Part shown: positions 45,392 through 56,990 of the stretch, piece by piece
Layout: every line of letters starts with the position of its first letter
Position numbering within the stretch: position 1 is the stretch's first letter
NCBI GenBank assembly: GCA_007922225.1
Contig: ML679956.1
Span: 19,007,049-19,071,048, forward strand
DNA: 64,000 nucleotides
Direction: 5' to 3'
Origin: Emydura subglobosa
Lineage: Eukaryota; Chordata; Testudines; Chelidae
Notes under the pieces: model-generated
Databases searched by the model: none
Told to the model about the DNA's origin: nothing
The model's input: the letters and a program-made list of their open reading frames with translations, nothing else
Program-made: the position numbers and the translations under genes

Positions 45392-46466
45392 TTAAACAGA
45401 TAAAATGCCAAACACACACAGTGGTGAATCTACAATGTTTCAAGGTCTCAGACATATATTACAAAATAGAACAGATTGAGATTACTTCTTTAGTCCTACC
45501 AGTAGTTAAATTATCATAAAGATATAAGTATATAAATATTTCCATGGCTCTGACAGATTAGATTTCTTTGACATGGTACAGTACATCTTCATTATGCTTT
45601 GTAAGTTCTCTAATAATTGATTTAAGATGTACATGGATTTAGGGAATTTTTTTAAAACATTAACAAAAGGTGGATGAATGTACAATAAATATTAAAGCAG
45701 GACAGAAAAAAAAGTGACATTCCAATTAAAAAATCTGATAATATACTTTCCACTACACACAAATACTTGTTAATAGACAGTTTTATACTATTTATTAAAT
45801 GTATAACATTTAGGACATTTGATAGAAACCACTTTTCTCCCCCTACCAACTGACTCCCCATCTTGGCAATGTAGCTATGAACTCTGAGATTACCAGATTT
45901 TCAGATAATATTAATGTCTCATAAATGTAGATACTGAGCTCCAAAGACTTTAACAGTTATTTTATATGAAAGAGAAAGCGTGCTGCATGCAGCATCTGTA
46001 ATGTTTAATTATAAGAGACAGGGATTTTCCAGTATGCCTTTGTAACACAAAGAGCATTTAAGAATCAGCATCAGAGTATATATTTTCCAAATCACAACAC
46101 CCACACATTTCCTTAGCTGAGTAGAAGTTTTCCTTCTAGGGCTGCATACCTAAAATTAGCCTGAAGGTCAAATCTGAATAGAAATACCCTTGCCATTGAA
46201 CGTGCTGGGAATGAGTGGTGCAGTGGGCTCAATTTTGCCGTTGAAAACCTTGATTTAATTTTTTTTAAATAACAGTTGCTTTTACAATTACAAGAGCCAG
46301 GGGAAAGGAAAAACGAGCCCCGCTGAACTAAATCATCAACCCATAATCTACTTTCATTGTGAGGCTATTTTTGTAGCCAACTGTTTTAACTATTACAACA
46401 AGATGGATGTAGAAAAGAAGATATATAGGAGGTTTCAGGGTATCTGGGCACTAGTATGTAATAGGG

Positions 46467-46470
<4 letters not shown>

Positions 46471-46497
<27 letters not shown>
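46471..46497. repeat. T27 homopolymer
   Basis: A perfect run of 27 T on the plus strand (A27 in the transcript sense of the UBE2E gene). A second run of 17 T is at 46805-46821. Confidence 0.95.
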
Positions 46498-46501
<4 letters not shown>

Positions 46502-46721
46502 ATATTAAAAAAGAAACTTATATTAAAGCTAGAGTTTATTGAGAAATTCTACATGTTAAGAAATTTATTGTCAAGGAGAGATTAGAAGTTCAGGACTAAA
46601 CGTAATGGTTTAACTTGCAATGATATTATGCAAGTTTCATTGCATGCAGAGCTATACCATTTACACTCTACAAAAAGCAAAAGCACTGTCTTACAAAAAG
46701 TGCATTTATCAGCCACAGTGT

Positions 46722-46727
46722 TTTATT
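46722..46727 (-). promoter_or_regulatory. Candidate proximal poly(A) signal
   Basis: AATAAA on the minus strand in CACTCAATAAAACACTGTGG, about 675 bp after the stop codon. This distance is ordinary for a vertebrate 3'UTR. Confidence 0.4.
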
Positions 46728-47399
46728 GAGTGCTTTCATAATACAAGTGTACATCAACTGATCCACAGTCAAAAGTGGCAGGTCCCTAAGAAATTTACAA
46801 GCACTTTTTTTTTTTTTTTTTAAAGTAAATCAAAATACATATTATTTTGTTCAACCCAGTAGCCTTTTGTGTGGGAAACAGAAGGCTAGTGATAAACACA
46901 GTCTTAGTAATGCACAGTGATTCTTGATTTTGAGCTTTTATACAAAACTTGTTCCCAGTAGCATGCACCCACCATTAAAGACTTCAGTACAAAAAAATAA
47001 CCCTAAACACTACATTTAAGTAGAAACGAGATATAATTCTGGATTTGTTTGTTTTCCCAAAGACCACGTGAAAGGAAAAAAACCACACATCAATACAAAG
47101 CTTTGTGACAAAGCTCTATATACTATTACAGATCCAACATTCTTTGCACTGATAACCAAAATTTCCTGTCTACATTTGAGGGAAGCAACTTTCAAGTTAG
47201 CAGAACAAAAAACCAAAACAAACAAACCAAAAATAAAACAAAAACCAAATAAAAATAAAAACAAAAAGAAAGGAAGGATAACCTTTTGTCACAAAATTGT
47301 TCAAAATTTAATAAAAAAGAAGAAGAAAGGGAAGGGAAGGACTATTGATGCACTTAGTGAATGTGCTTGCACAGGTCCAGCATGTTCTATAGTAGATTC

Positions 47400-47528
<129 letters not shown>

Positions 47529-48881
47529 TCAGCCTTTGAAGGACTGTCTGCTACAGCTGGAGTCCAACAAAATGTTGTTAAAACCAGCTCAGTTAAGATC
47601 TGATACACTTAATCTGAAGAACAAGGTGCATTTATGTACGTTTTTCCATTTTAAGAGCAGATCTGCATATAGGGAGAAATAATCAAGAGGACGTGGGGTG
47701 TTTTAGTTGTGTGATTATCAATAAATTGGTTGGGCACATGACTGAAACAGAGCTCACTTTTTAAAATTATACTTCACAGCTTTTAAAATAAATGTTTCAT
47801 TATTATTTCAAGCCAACAGTTACCTAGAATATGTCACAATTCAGATAATTCACATCATAAGTTATTTGTGACCTACAGTTCCTGCACATCTCTCTCCTTC
47901 CCCCATCCATGCTGCAAATACCAACCCCTTAAGGTGAGCACCAATCCCATTACCAGGTGGAAGGAAATGTATGAAAGAGTGTATAGATTTTTTTAGTTTT
48001 AATAGCATAAAAATAGGTTCAATAATTAGAGCAATGCACACAGTTTCCATGGGAATTAGATAAACCCAAGAGTCTTGGTCTTTGGTGGTTGATTTATGTG
48101 GGCTTTTTGCACTTCTGGGAACTTGTCATGTAGCCAAAATAATGCATGATCAGGTCTTCCTGTGGTATTTTCACCTTCCCCCCCAAAAGAAATAACCCAA
48201 GAAGAACAGATCTCACATTATACTGGCTCCATAAATGACTCTTTGAAGCATTAAACCAGCCAATCAACCTCTGGGAGGGCAAAGGGAAGCCCCACAAACA
48301 AGTCCACACATACCTCTCTAGGAATGACTGTAATAACCAATATTGCCTCTCAGGCAATAACATTTGGTCAATTTAAATCAGGTGCAAATCTACTGAAAGT
48401 TTTTACTTTTCTGGGATGGTATGTGCTTTTCCTATTTCTGGTGGAGCAGTAAGTCTCTTTATTACACTTTCACACTTTACAGGCCCTACTGCATGTATAC
48501 TGTATTTCTGTTCCAGAAACAACAAATATGACTGTTGTTACCACCAGTTGGAAATGCTGCTATTTGGCAACGTGAGTTGCGTTGCTGGTGATCTGAGTAG
48601 AGTGCTTCCACAGAACTTCTAACCTCTATCACTCTGACAACCAAAAGCCAGGAAGAATTCTAATTTTTTGTTATGTAGAGTGATTAGAGTTCAAGTAAGA
48701 ATAAGTTATTTTGGTTTAGCCAGATATGGTTAGATTGGATTATTGCCAGTGTTTGTAAATCACAATGAAAAATATCTGTCGCCCTGTGGTTAGTGCTCTG
48801 AGTAGTCTTTGATTCCTAGATACACTCTCTCCAAACTAACAAAGAGTGCCAACATTGTGAATGCAGCATGCTCAGTTCCTT

Positions 48882-48999
48882 GGGTCCCAATCCTGCAAAA
48901 TAAGCATGCTTAACTTTAATACCCTGAGTATTTCCATCGTGGAACAAATGAGGGTAGAAAAGTTAAACATGTGCATAAACATTTGCAGGATCAGAGCCT
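48882..48999. repeat. Palindromic repeat with CCTGCAAA ends
   Basis: The left arm GGGTCCCAATCCTGCAAAAT then GCTTAACTTTAAT mirrors the right arm AAAAGTTAAACATGTGCATA, ATTTGCAGGATCAGAGCC. Arms are about 40 bp and imperfect. This is a second hairpin family with different ends from that at 26950. Confidence 0.65.
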
Positions 49000-49564
49000 G
49001 ACAGCAAACACTTGACTTCACCTGACAGTGACCTCTCGACTTGATCCAGGAGTGGCATTGGTTGGTTCCATCCTTGCCAAAAATGACTCACCATAACCCA
49101 AGGCCTGAGGTGGTTTTTCTTGAGATTCCAGAATTAAAAAGAGCATTGTGTATGGTAACAAGAAGGAAATTACAACAACAAAAATAGCAACTGCATTAAA
49201 AAGCCCATCGACCCTGCTCCCATGGAAGTTTATAACAACATCCTATTGATTTCAGTGGTGTGAAGTGATACCCTTAGTGTACACAATGAAATAACTTTGA
49301 GATGCTATGAAGTATGAATTGAACTAATGGCTCTTGGTATATGAAGTGTCTTCTTCAAATAAGTAAACCTGTATTTTAATCAGACACCAAATCAGTTATG
49401 AAATGAATGAATACCAATAAAACCAGAAATACTGGGAAATGAAATACAAATAACTATGTTAAAATAAATTGAGGACTGCACATGTCAATAGTAGCAAGAA
49501 AATGTGAGCTGAGTGTCTTAACTCTCACCATTGCATCACATATTTATCCTTCACTGGAGCTGTC

Positions 49565-50720
49565 TTATCATCAGAAGTTATAACATTATTGTGAGAGGGT
49601 AGGCTGCCATGGAGGGCAGTAGAACCTAGTGGTTAACCCATCCTGCCACCTGGCCTGGGCTGTTAAGGATTTGGAAGGGTCCAATAGAGAAAGAGATTTC
49701 AGGGTCCTGGGAACAGATGGTGCTTCTTGCAGAGAGGGCTGGGCAAGGTTCCCCTCTCACCCCATCAACTGAGAAGGAGGTGCAAGAAAGGGACCAGTAT
49801 AAATGCTGCCTCCTCCCTCACACCAGATAGGCACTGACAGGAGACGGGTAGTCTGCTGAACTCCCCAGATTGGAAGACGCATTGGAGAAAATGTTCAGGC
49901 AAAGGAAGCTGGTGAAAAAAGCCTTGCAGCTGGGGAAGAGGCCTGTGACACAAGATCCAGCTTCAGAAAGAGGGTGAGGAGAGCTCCTGCTTGAGGGACG
50001 GGAAGATGACTAATCTAAGGCAAAGAATCCTAAGATATGACCCCGACCCCAGCCCCAGGGAGAAGGCTGAGGGGGGAACTCCTTGAAGGAGGGAAATACT
50101 GGTTACTCTAAGGCAACGGGCCTAGGATACAACCCCAGTCCCAGGAAGAGGGCTGAGGGAGAACTCCTGTTTAAAGGAGAGAGATGCTGATTGCTTTAAG
50201 GAAAGAGGTAGAGAAAACTTCTAGCAATACAATCCAACTGCTGTGGAGAAGAACCACAAAGTCAAGGTGGAGGCAGCAGAGTCCGCAAATCTCGTGAAGA
50301 TGCTGATGAGTGAGGTAAAGATACGAGCATCCCAGGAAAATGGTGGTGGGATTAGAGGAATGGTCCCTAGGTGCCTAAACAGGGTCCTTGGGCTGAAAAC
50401 CGGAGGAGAGGATGGGCCTGGGTTTCCCTACTACTCCCCCTGACCGAGAGGAGAAATATGGGTGTTGAGAATAAAGGAATCCCAGAGTGGCAGGGGCCAG
50501 ATGGAGATGGGCTTGAAGGCCTTTAGATTTTGTGTTTCCTGTTCTCGGTTGACACCTGGAAGGGGAATGCATTGAGCAGTGACCTGGCTGGGGCATTAGG
50601 CCATGTACACTGTCAGACTGTCGTGACACCAGGACACGTAAAGATGAGGCTAAAGTGAGAGAACCTCTGCAACGCCACACTTAGACACCAGAGGAGGCAG
50701 TCTAGGGGTAAGAGGCAGGA
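49565..50720 (+). repeat. Structured unclassified repeat with TATA, tandem units and AATAAA
   Basis: A TATAAA at 49798 lies before a purine-rich block in which three units of about 86-92 bp start at 49959, 50051 and 50137 (AGCTTCAGAAAGAGGG, AGCCCCAGGGAGAAGG and AGTCCCAGGAAGAGGG, each leading to GCTGAGG-like and AACTCCT-like words). An AATAAA lies at 50470. This layout could be an LTR with internal tandem repeats, but the ends are not defined. Open frames (49765-49953 minus, 50243-50443 plus, 50375-50680 minus) have no domain. Confidence 0.45.
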
Positions 50721-50822
50721 CTACAATTACACATGCATATTTTGCCAAGTTCTGCAATTATTTACTCCCCGTGTAAAGGAGGCACTGCTGTGCTGCCTGA
50801 ATTGAAAACACTGGCATATGCA

Positions 50823-51055
50823 GTGTAGTTGTAGTTGTGTCAGTCCCAGGATATCAGAGAGATAAGGTGGATGAGGTGATATCTTTTATTGGACCAACTT
50901 CTGTTGATGAGAGAGACAAGCTTTCGAGCCGCATAGAGCTCTTCTTCTTCTTCTTTTCCAGATCAGAAGAAGAGCTCTGTGGGGTCAAAAGCTTATCTCT
51001 CCCACCAAGAGAAATTGGTCCAATAGAAGATATCATCTCATCCACCTTGTCTCTT
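50823..51055. mobile_element. Penelope-like foldback pair
   Basis: Left arm 50829-50945 reads TGTAGTTGTGTCAGTCCCAG, AGATAAGGTGGATGAGGTGA, TATTGGACCAACTTCTGTTG and GAGACAAGCTTTCGAGCC. Right arm 50965-51052 is its inverted counterpart (AAGAAGAGCTCTGTGGGG, AAATTGGTCCAATAG, ATCTCATCCACCTTGTCTCT). A CTT-rich stretch joins them. Inverted terminal copies are characteristic of Penelope-like element insertions. Confidence 0.7.
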
Positions 51056-51349
51056 GAAAACATTGTGGCATTTTTAAGGCTCAGTCCTGCAAGGTGGTGA
51101 TCCCTCTGTCCCCAGTCCAGCAAAGCACGTAGGCATGGGAGTAGTCCCATTGATTGCCCTCAAGAGAGCCTCATCGTCTTAAACTTCCATTATTTTATCA
51201 TCGCTATTTTAAAAAGTTTAAATTCTTGTTTGTGTCTGTGATGGCACTATGTTAATGATCTACAGCTGCCCTACACATCTGTAAGGATTAAATGATCTAT
51301 TGCCACATGTCCTGTTAGGGGTGATGTGGAAGGATAGTGTTTCATTGTT

Positions 51350-51512
51350 TCCTTGTACTTCCCCGTCTGTCTGTATCCATCTTGCCTCTTGTCTTACACC
51401 TAGATTGTAAGGTCTTTTGGGTAGAAACTGTCTTTGTTTTGTGTCTATACAGCATGAAGCACAACATGGTCCTGGTCCACAACTGGGGCTCCTAGGTGCT
51501 ATGGTAATACAG
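51350..51512 (+). mobile_element. SINE 3' region
   Basis: CACCTAGATTGTAAGGTCTT, then GTAGAAACTGTCTTTGTTTT, CCTGGTCCACAACTGGGGCT and CCTAGGTGCTATGGTAATAC. This is the best-preserved copy of this SINE tail, lacking the tRNA head. Confidence 0.75.
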
Positions 51513-51792
51513 AATAACATAATGTGCTTAAAAGCTCCCAGAGAAGATAGTTACTGTGTCTCCCTCAAAGAGGGTGCAACTCCCTTTTGTTGACTAACTC
51601 CACCTCCTTCTTTTCCTCCTTAGGGACTCATCCAGAGCCCACGGAAGTTAATGGAAATACTCCTATTTAAGTCAAATACTTTAGATCCGGTCCCTAGAGA
51701 ATGTAGCAGCACTAGCCCTATGGGAATCTTTTGCTTCCTGAGTACAAGGATGCTACTAGTGCCTGACCCCAAGCAGGAAGTTCAAGAATAGG

Positions 51793-52057
51793 AGTGCGGA
51801 GGCAGTGGATACAGCACTAGATTGAGGCTAGAAGATTTGGATTTTATTTCTGGCTTTGCTATTGGTCTGCTGTGACCTTGGGCAAGTCGCTTCACCAGTC
51901 TGTGCTTCCACCCCCAACTTTTGTCTGTCTTTTTTATTTAGATTGTAAATGTTTGGGGCAGGCCTACGACTATCTCTTACTATATTCATACAGCGCCTAG
52001 CACAATGGGGCCCTGGTCTTGGCTGGGATGTCTGGGTAGTACAGTAATACAAATGGG
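51793..52057 (+). mobile_element. Complete tRNA-derived SINE
   Basis: The head is GAGGCAGTGGATACAGCACT, and the core is TGACCTTGGGCAAGTCGCTT with TGTGCTTCCA. The tail is TTTAGATTGTAAATGTTTGG, AGCGCCTAGCACAATGGGGC and AGTACAGTAATACAAAT. The arrangement equals that of 20556-20832. Confidence 0.8.
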
Positions 52058-55000
52058 GCGGGGGGAATATTCCTTCTTCCTGGCTTGCACATAAGGGGCT
52101 GACCACAATCTGGTTCTAAAATGGAATTATTCAGGCAAATTAATGATAAAAATAATATTTAACCCCATGTTCCATAATGACCATGTACTTTCCCCCACAT
52201 TTCCTTTTCACATCACTGTAAAACTGATTTTCATTTTCCATCTGTAAATATCTGGTTTTATTTCCAACAGTAGAAATTTGTTTATACAAGAAATTGCTTT
52301 TTTTTAGTAGTGGTGTAATTCTTTAGTTACACCACAGTTCATTTTAGAAATCAAGTGGGAGTGTGTCCAAACAAAGAAAAATAGTTGATCAAAATGTACA
52401 AGTAATGCACATTTTTGGCATGATCAGGAGAACTCATGAAATACATTCAAAGGAAAAACACAGTAAATAATAACAAAATTAAACTACACTTCAAACACAA
52501 GAGAAGCTGAGGCAAAATCAGAACAAAGAATTATTATTTACAAAAAATATCACATAAAAGATCTAACCAAGCCAAAATATAGCTTTAAATACAAAGTAGA
52601 GTGAAGTGCAACTATAGAACAGCTTACTGTTTATAATGAGTTGAGAAGGAGGAGCCTGAATCTGCAAACACTGATACAGACCCTATCTCAAAGGACTACC
52701 GAGGAGGATATGGTTACTCCTGTGCATAGGTATCTGCAGTATTGGGTCCTTTGTGTGTGTGAAAGTAAGCGTTGGTTTAAGACGGCATGTACAGCTTCCC
52801 CAGATAGCTCAGATAATGCAGAGTAATCCTGACCTGTAACATCCCTGCCTTTGCAGTAACAAGACACTCAAGCAGAGATTACCATTGTGCTAAGTTATGC
52901 GGTGGGTTTGTGATGAACATAAATTACAATTTCAGTGAAACCACACTATGCCTAACTCAGGATTTCACCAGGACACAAGATGTTAGAGACTAGGACACAT
53001 ATTATCAGCTAGCAGAAGAAGGTGGTGCAACTCCAGTGACTTCAGACTTTGGCCCTAGCAACCTGATAATTATTCCATGAAATCCCCAACTCACAGATTT
53101 AAAAATCAATTGTCTGGTGCACTCACCATGCTGAAGTAAACCTTATTATTCAATACCACGACTGAAGTAGTTCCAAATGAAGTTGGAGAAAAGAGATGAG
53201 CATCATGCTTTATGGTACTAGACGGATTCCATGCAATAGCATCATCTTATGGTAAAAATAAACAGACCAATATATCCTCCTGTTGCAAAATCAGTGGACA
53301 ACAGGAGTCTTCTGCACCTCAGTTAAGCCTGCGATCATGTAACACAATTGAAATATACTGTTTTGGACAAAATGCAAGACTTTGTAGAAGTTAAAGAGAA
53401 CAATGTAACTGCAGCTGAATTTCGTGCAACTCAAAACCTGGGGAGCAACAGGGTGGGGGCAGGGGAGCAGGCTCCCCCCTGGGCCATAGACGTTACCTGG
53501 GAGGAGAGGTCTGGGCCAGTACTGGTCTCTTTGGTGGAGGAGAAAGGTGAAGGGGACAGAACCTGGCCAGTCTCTATTTCACCTGGCTCCCTGCTTCTCA
53601 GAACCCCAGGCTGCCATCTTTGAATGCTGCCTCCTCTTCCGCTTCCAGTCCTGTGCTACTTGGTAGTTAATCTGGGCGCCCTCCATTCCCCTTAGAAAAA
53701 TTCTGATTCAGCCCCTGCTCAGATCACACGGCAAAGAGTAAAATTCCATGACGTCGTTCATGATGGACAGTGGCAACCAACGGCACTAAAGAGTCTCTTT
53801 GTCCATTAGCAATAGACCTCTGACTGATATCTTTCTAAATGTGGGGAAGGATTATGTAATACTCATGTTGCATTATGATGCATTTCACTGCACCTTTAGT
53901 TTTAGGTGCTGTGCTAGTCAGTTTCTGCACAGCTTAGCATGGCTTGACGGGCTGACCTACAATGACTTGCCATGTTCTTTTGCAGCACGCCGAACATGAT
54001 TTCAGAAGGAAGAAAATGTGTGTCTCATGTTTGCAGTGTGGCTAATCACATTTATAGCCCAATTCTAGTCTGATTTCCTTTTCAAAAGAGCTCATGCTAT
54101 TGAGGCCTTGAATGAGTCCAGGTTTGGTCATTACAAAATTTAAGCTTTGTTTAATGCTAGTGATACTGCTTTAGTGATACTGCTTTATCATTCAGAAGAC
54201 AGACTATAATTCTCCCTTAAAACTTCATTTCCCCAAAATAAATGAAATTTATTACTATGCTATATTTTTCTCTGATTGTATTTTTTGCAGCTATTTTTAT
54301 GTCAGCAAACAGCAATTTCAGGGCGGAATTCATCTCCTGGGCTTTTTAAGTGCTGTTTTAAGAACACAGCGAACATACTCAAAAGAAATAAGAAAAAATG
54401 GAGACAGTATGCCTCCTCCATCAGCCACATGATGTGCAATGAAATCCCAATTGCTGTTGTCCAAGTGGTTATAAGAAAACTAATTTAGGCTTAAAATATA
54501 TTTTTGGTGTATATAAAATAACTTTTTACAAAAACTTAATATTTTCATTATATTTAAAATTTCAGTGGGGAAAATATCTTATGCAGCCAGTTACTAGAGT
54601 ATCAGAAAGGGGTTCCAAAAAGTTTACTGAGGCTAAATAACACAGCCCTGTGAAATCTCAGAATACAATCAGTTGAACAGTAACAATAAAACTATCTTTT
54701 AAAAAATGATTAGTTCTGTTTATTATTTAGGATATGGAAAAGCCAGCCCCTGCAGCTGAAGAGACAAAACAAAACTGACAGTTTTAGGGGCTGTTTTAGG
54801 GGAGTTTTCCTTACTGAAAGGTTTCCACTGCTTACTGAAAGGTTTGTGTCTGCCTCCTGAACTATGAACTCTTCTGCTTCTTAAGATACAAGCTGAAAAC
54901 CCACTGTATAGGATCTATAGACCTTCTAGTGCAGAAGAGTTACTGGAGGGAAAGTAAAACTTGACTAGTCTGTTTTCATTGTCCAGGTTGAGTGAAATGC

Positions 55001-55107
55001 CAAAAAACGTAAATAGAAGACATATATAAAAGTAAATTAGTTTTTAAAATATTTGGACATTAGTTACAGATAAGGACCATTGTAAAAATATGTATATGAT
55101 TTGTAAC
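52058..55107. other. Intronic sequence without recognisable elements
   Basis: About 3 kb of AT-rich sequence. A small 16-bp tandem (GTGATACTGCTTTA repeated) lies at 54157-54190. Open frames at 53348-53623 and 53799-53999 have no domain. No UBE2E exon is seen. Confidence 0.45.
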
Positions 55108-55110
55108 TTA

Positions 55111-55384
55111 ACAATTACCAACCTGTGGCCCATGGACCACTAGAGATCCACAGAATACTCGCTGGGGCCTGTGGAGAAGGTATGGTCACATGGTCCTTAC
55201 TGTTTTTCCAACTATTCCCTGTGCTACTGCTGCATATGTAAGCAACTGCTGTAGTTGCCATAGGGATGTCTTGCGGTTGTGAACAGGAAAGGAGCTAGCC
55301 TTAATGATCCTGGGTGGGAATGATCCACAAGACAGTATCTCTTTGGATGTGGTCCATATTATGAAAAAGTTGAGGATCTTTGCT
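55111..55384. mobile_element. Diverged hAT-type MITE
   Basis: The left end CAATTACCAACCTGTGGCCC and the right end AAAAGTTGAGGATCTTTG are imperfect inverted repeats resembling the CAGNGGTTCTCAACC hAT termini. Interior words GGCCCATGGACCACTAGAG and TGTGGTCCATATTATG support a palindromic-ended element. No target duplication is discernible. Confidence 0.55.
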
Positions 55385-56377
55385 TTAATCTCCTTTAGGC
55401 ACAGTCAAGGTCCTAAGTAGGATGGCTACATTGTTAAATCATTCTTCCTATATAGTGATTAGACAGTATACAGGTGACTAGTGTCAATGGCTAATAAATA
55501 AAAGTAACTCTATCAACAGCTGTATTTTGTTTGGTAATATTAATGCAAATATCTGTACAGGATCGTATATATTCCCATATTGATTTGCAGGAAGGTCCAA
55601 TTTTCCAAAGGAGGTTACACCCAAACTTCAGCATTTATGCATGTTCATATTGTATCTACCTTTGAAATACTGCTCCCAAAAGTCTTACCAAAAAACATGA
55701 TTTCTTAAGATTCAACATGATTAAAAAGGAAACTGCAAATGGGAATCATTCACTGGAATACCAGCTCACTGAAGAACTGATGAAGTAAAGCTGATAGTTT
55801 AACACACACCAAAATATATCAGTGTCCCTAAGCTTATTTTTAAAAAATGCACAGTGTGGTTCTTTAATTAAACTCTGTGTGTTTCTTAGTGCGTCAAGGT
55901 TTGTATTATAACAGGAAAAAACAGCAAAAAGGAAACACAAAGGCACTTAGGCGTTGCGATGATCAGTGTCACAACACATAACTTTTAGGTTCCTAGAAAA
56001 TTACAGGAACAACGCTGTGATTTCCAAAGCCTGAATTAGATGCCTTTGCTCCCTGTACTATACAATGAATGGGGAGAGATAGGTGCCTAAAAATGCAAAC
56101 CACAACAGACAGCATGCTGGACAGGGAGCCACTTAAACCAGCCAATAGAAGATGCCATTGAGAGGGGGTATGTATTAAGTCCCATCCCTCTTACAGAGAT
56201 AGGTGCCTAATTCTGGCCTGCAGGAAGGCACCTATTGCTGCTAACGCTCCATGAATGGGAACCCCTTCCTGGGAGTCAGGCTGCCTCACTCCACACAAAC
56301 AGCCAGAGGGGGAGGAGGTGGTGTCCACCTTAACCTTTTAGCCACATTCCCCACAAAGGACAGAGAGAGAATGACAC

Positions 56378-56430
56378 CATAGGTTGGTGGTTAGAGCACT
56401 CACCTGGGAGGCCCAAGGTCCAATCCCCCT
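56378..56430 (+). promoter_or_regulatory. tRNA-like pol III promoter segment 1
   Basis: An A-box-like TAGGTTGGTGGTTAGAGC (56380-56397) and a B-box-like AGGTCCAATCC (56416-56426), spaced about 35 bp apart as in tRNA genes. It does not fold as a complete tRNA, so it is a SINE-head relic. Confidence 0.55.
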
Positions 56431-56517
56431 GTTCCAATGACTCTGTGAAGGTGCTGACCTCTGGATAAATAATGAATGGGGGAGATCGGGGGGTCTCCCA
56501 CATTAGAATACCCCAGA

Positions 56518-56580
56518 GCTCAGGGTTAGGAGCATACTCCTGAGAAGTAGGATACCACTGTTCAAATCCTTTCTCCTGCT
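56518..56580 (+). promoter_or_regulatory. tRNA-like pol III promoter segment 2
   Basis: CTCAGGGTTAGGAGCAT (A-box-like) and TGTTCAAATCC (B-box-like, about 56569-56579). It points towards segment 3. Confidence 0.5.
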
Positions 56581-56589
56581 CAGGCAGAG

Positions 56590-56634
56590 GGGGAATGGAA
56601 CCTGGATCTCCCACGAGAGTGCTAACCATTGGAC
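56590..56634 (-). promoter_or_regulatory. tRNA-like pol III promoter segment 3, opposite strand
   Basis: On the minus strand, TCCAATGGTTAGCAC (A-box-like, 56619-56633) and GGTTCCATTCC (B-box-like, 56592-56602). It runs towards segments 1 and 2, giving a convergent arrangement. Confidence 0.5.
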
Positions 56635-56990
56635 AAAAAGTTAAAGGCAGGTGCCATCACCTCCTCATTTGGCAAGATTTTGAATGGGTGGCCTGTCGGT
56701 GGCCTCTGAGTACACCTACCAGAGCAGGCCCGCAGAAAAGTGACACAGAGAAGTACTTATCTTCTCCTGGTTCTTGGATCACTTTGCGGCATGGGTGGGA
56801 GATAGGCATCTGTATGCCTAGAGTAAGGCAATAGTGCCCTTGTCCAGAGAGAGAAACTTAGGTGCCTAAGGAACTTTTACAGTGAAAATTTAGGCTCTAA
56901 GTAAGCGGTAGCCAAGGAGGAATTTTGCAAATCACAGTGGACCCTAAAACTGGGACTTAGGTGCCCAAGTACTTTTGCAGTTCTTGACCT

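Larger units (their letters stand above)
45370..47399 (-). other. Putative 3'UTR of the UBE2E gene
   Basis: Directly follows the stop codon on the minus strand. About 2 kb is free of SINE, CR1 or MITE sequence, unlike its surroundings, which suggests selection or transcript function. It includes AT-rich runs and two T tracts (46471-46497 and 46805-46821). The UTR could end near 46700 or 45370, depending on which poly(A) signal is used; the left limit is a guess. Confidence 0.45.
55930..56990. mobile_element. About 1-kb element with imperfect inverted ends and tRNA-like segments
   Basis: The left end (GGCACTTAGGCGTTG, then CTGTGATTTCCAAAGCC) and right end (GCAAATCACAGTGGACC, then GACTTAGGTGCCCAAGTA) are imperfect inverted repeats of about 100 bp. 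Subterminal AGATAGGTGCCTAA occurs twice on the left and TTAGGTGCCTAAGG on the right. The centre (56377-56634) carries three tRNA-like pol III promoter segments, annotated separately. No transposase is visible. The interpretation as one mobile unit is an inference. Confidence 0.5.

Noticed and set aside
50243..50443. Nested intronic gene at 49.6-50.7 kb
   Set aside because: The frames are short, opposed and without domain. Tandem units and lack of splice sites suit a repeat better.
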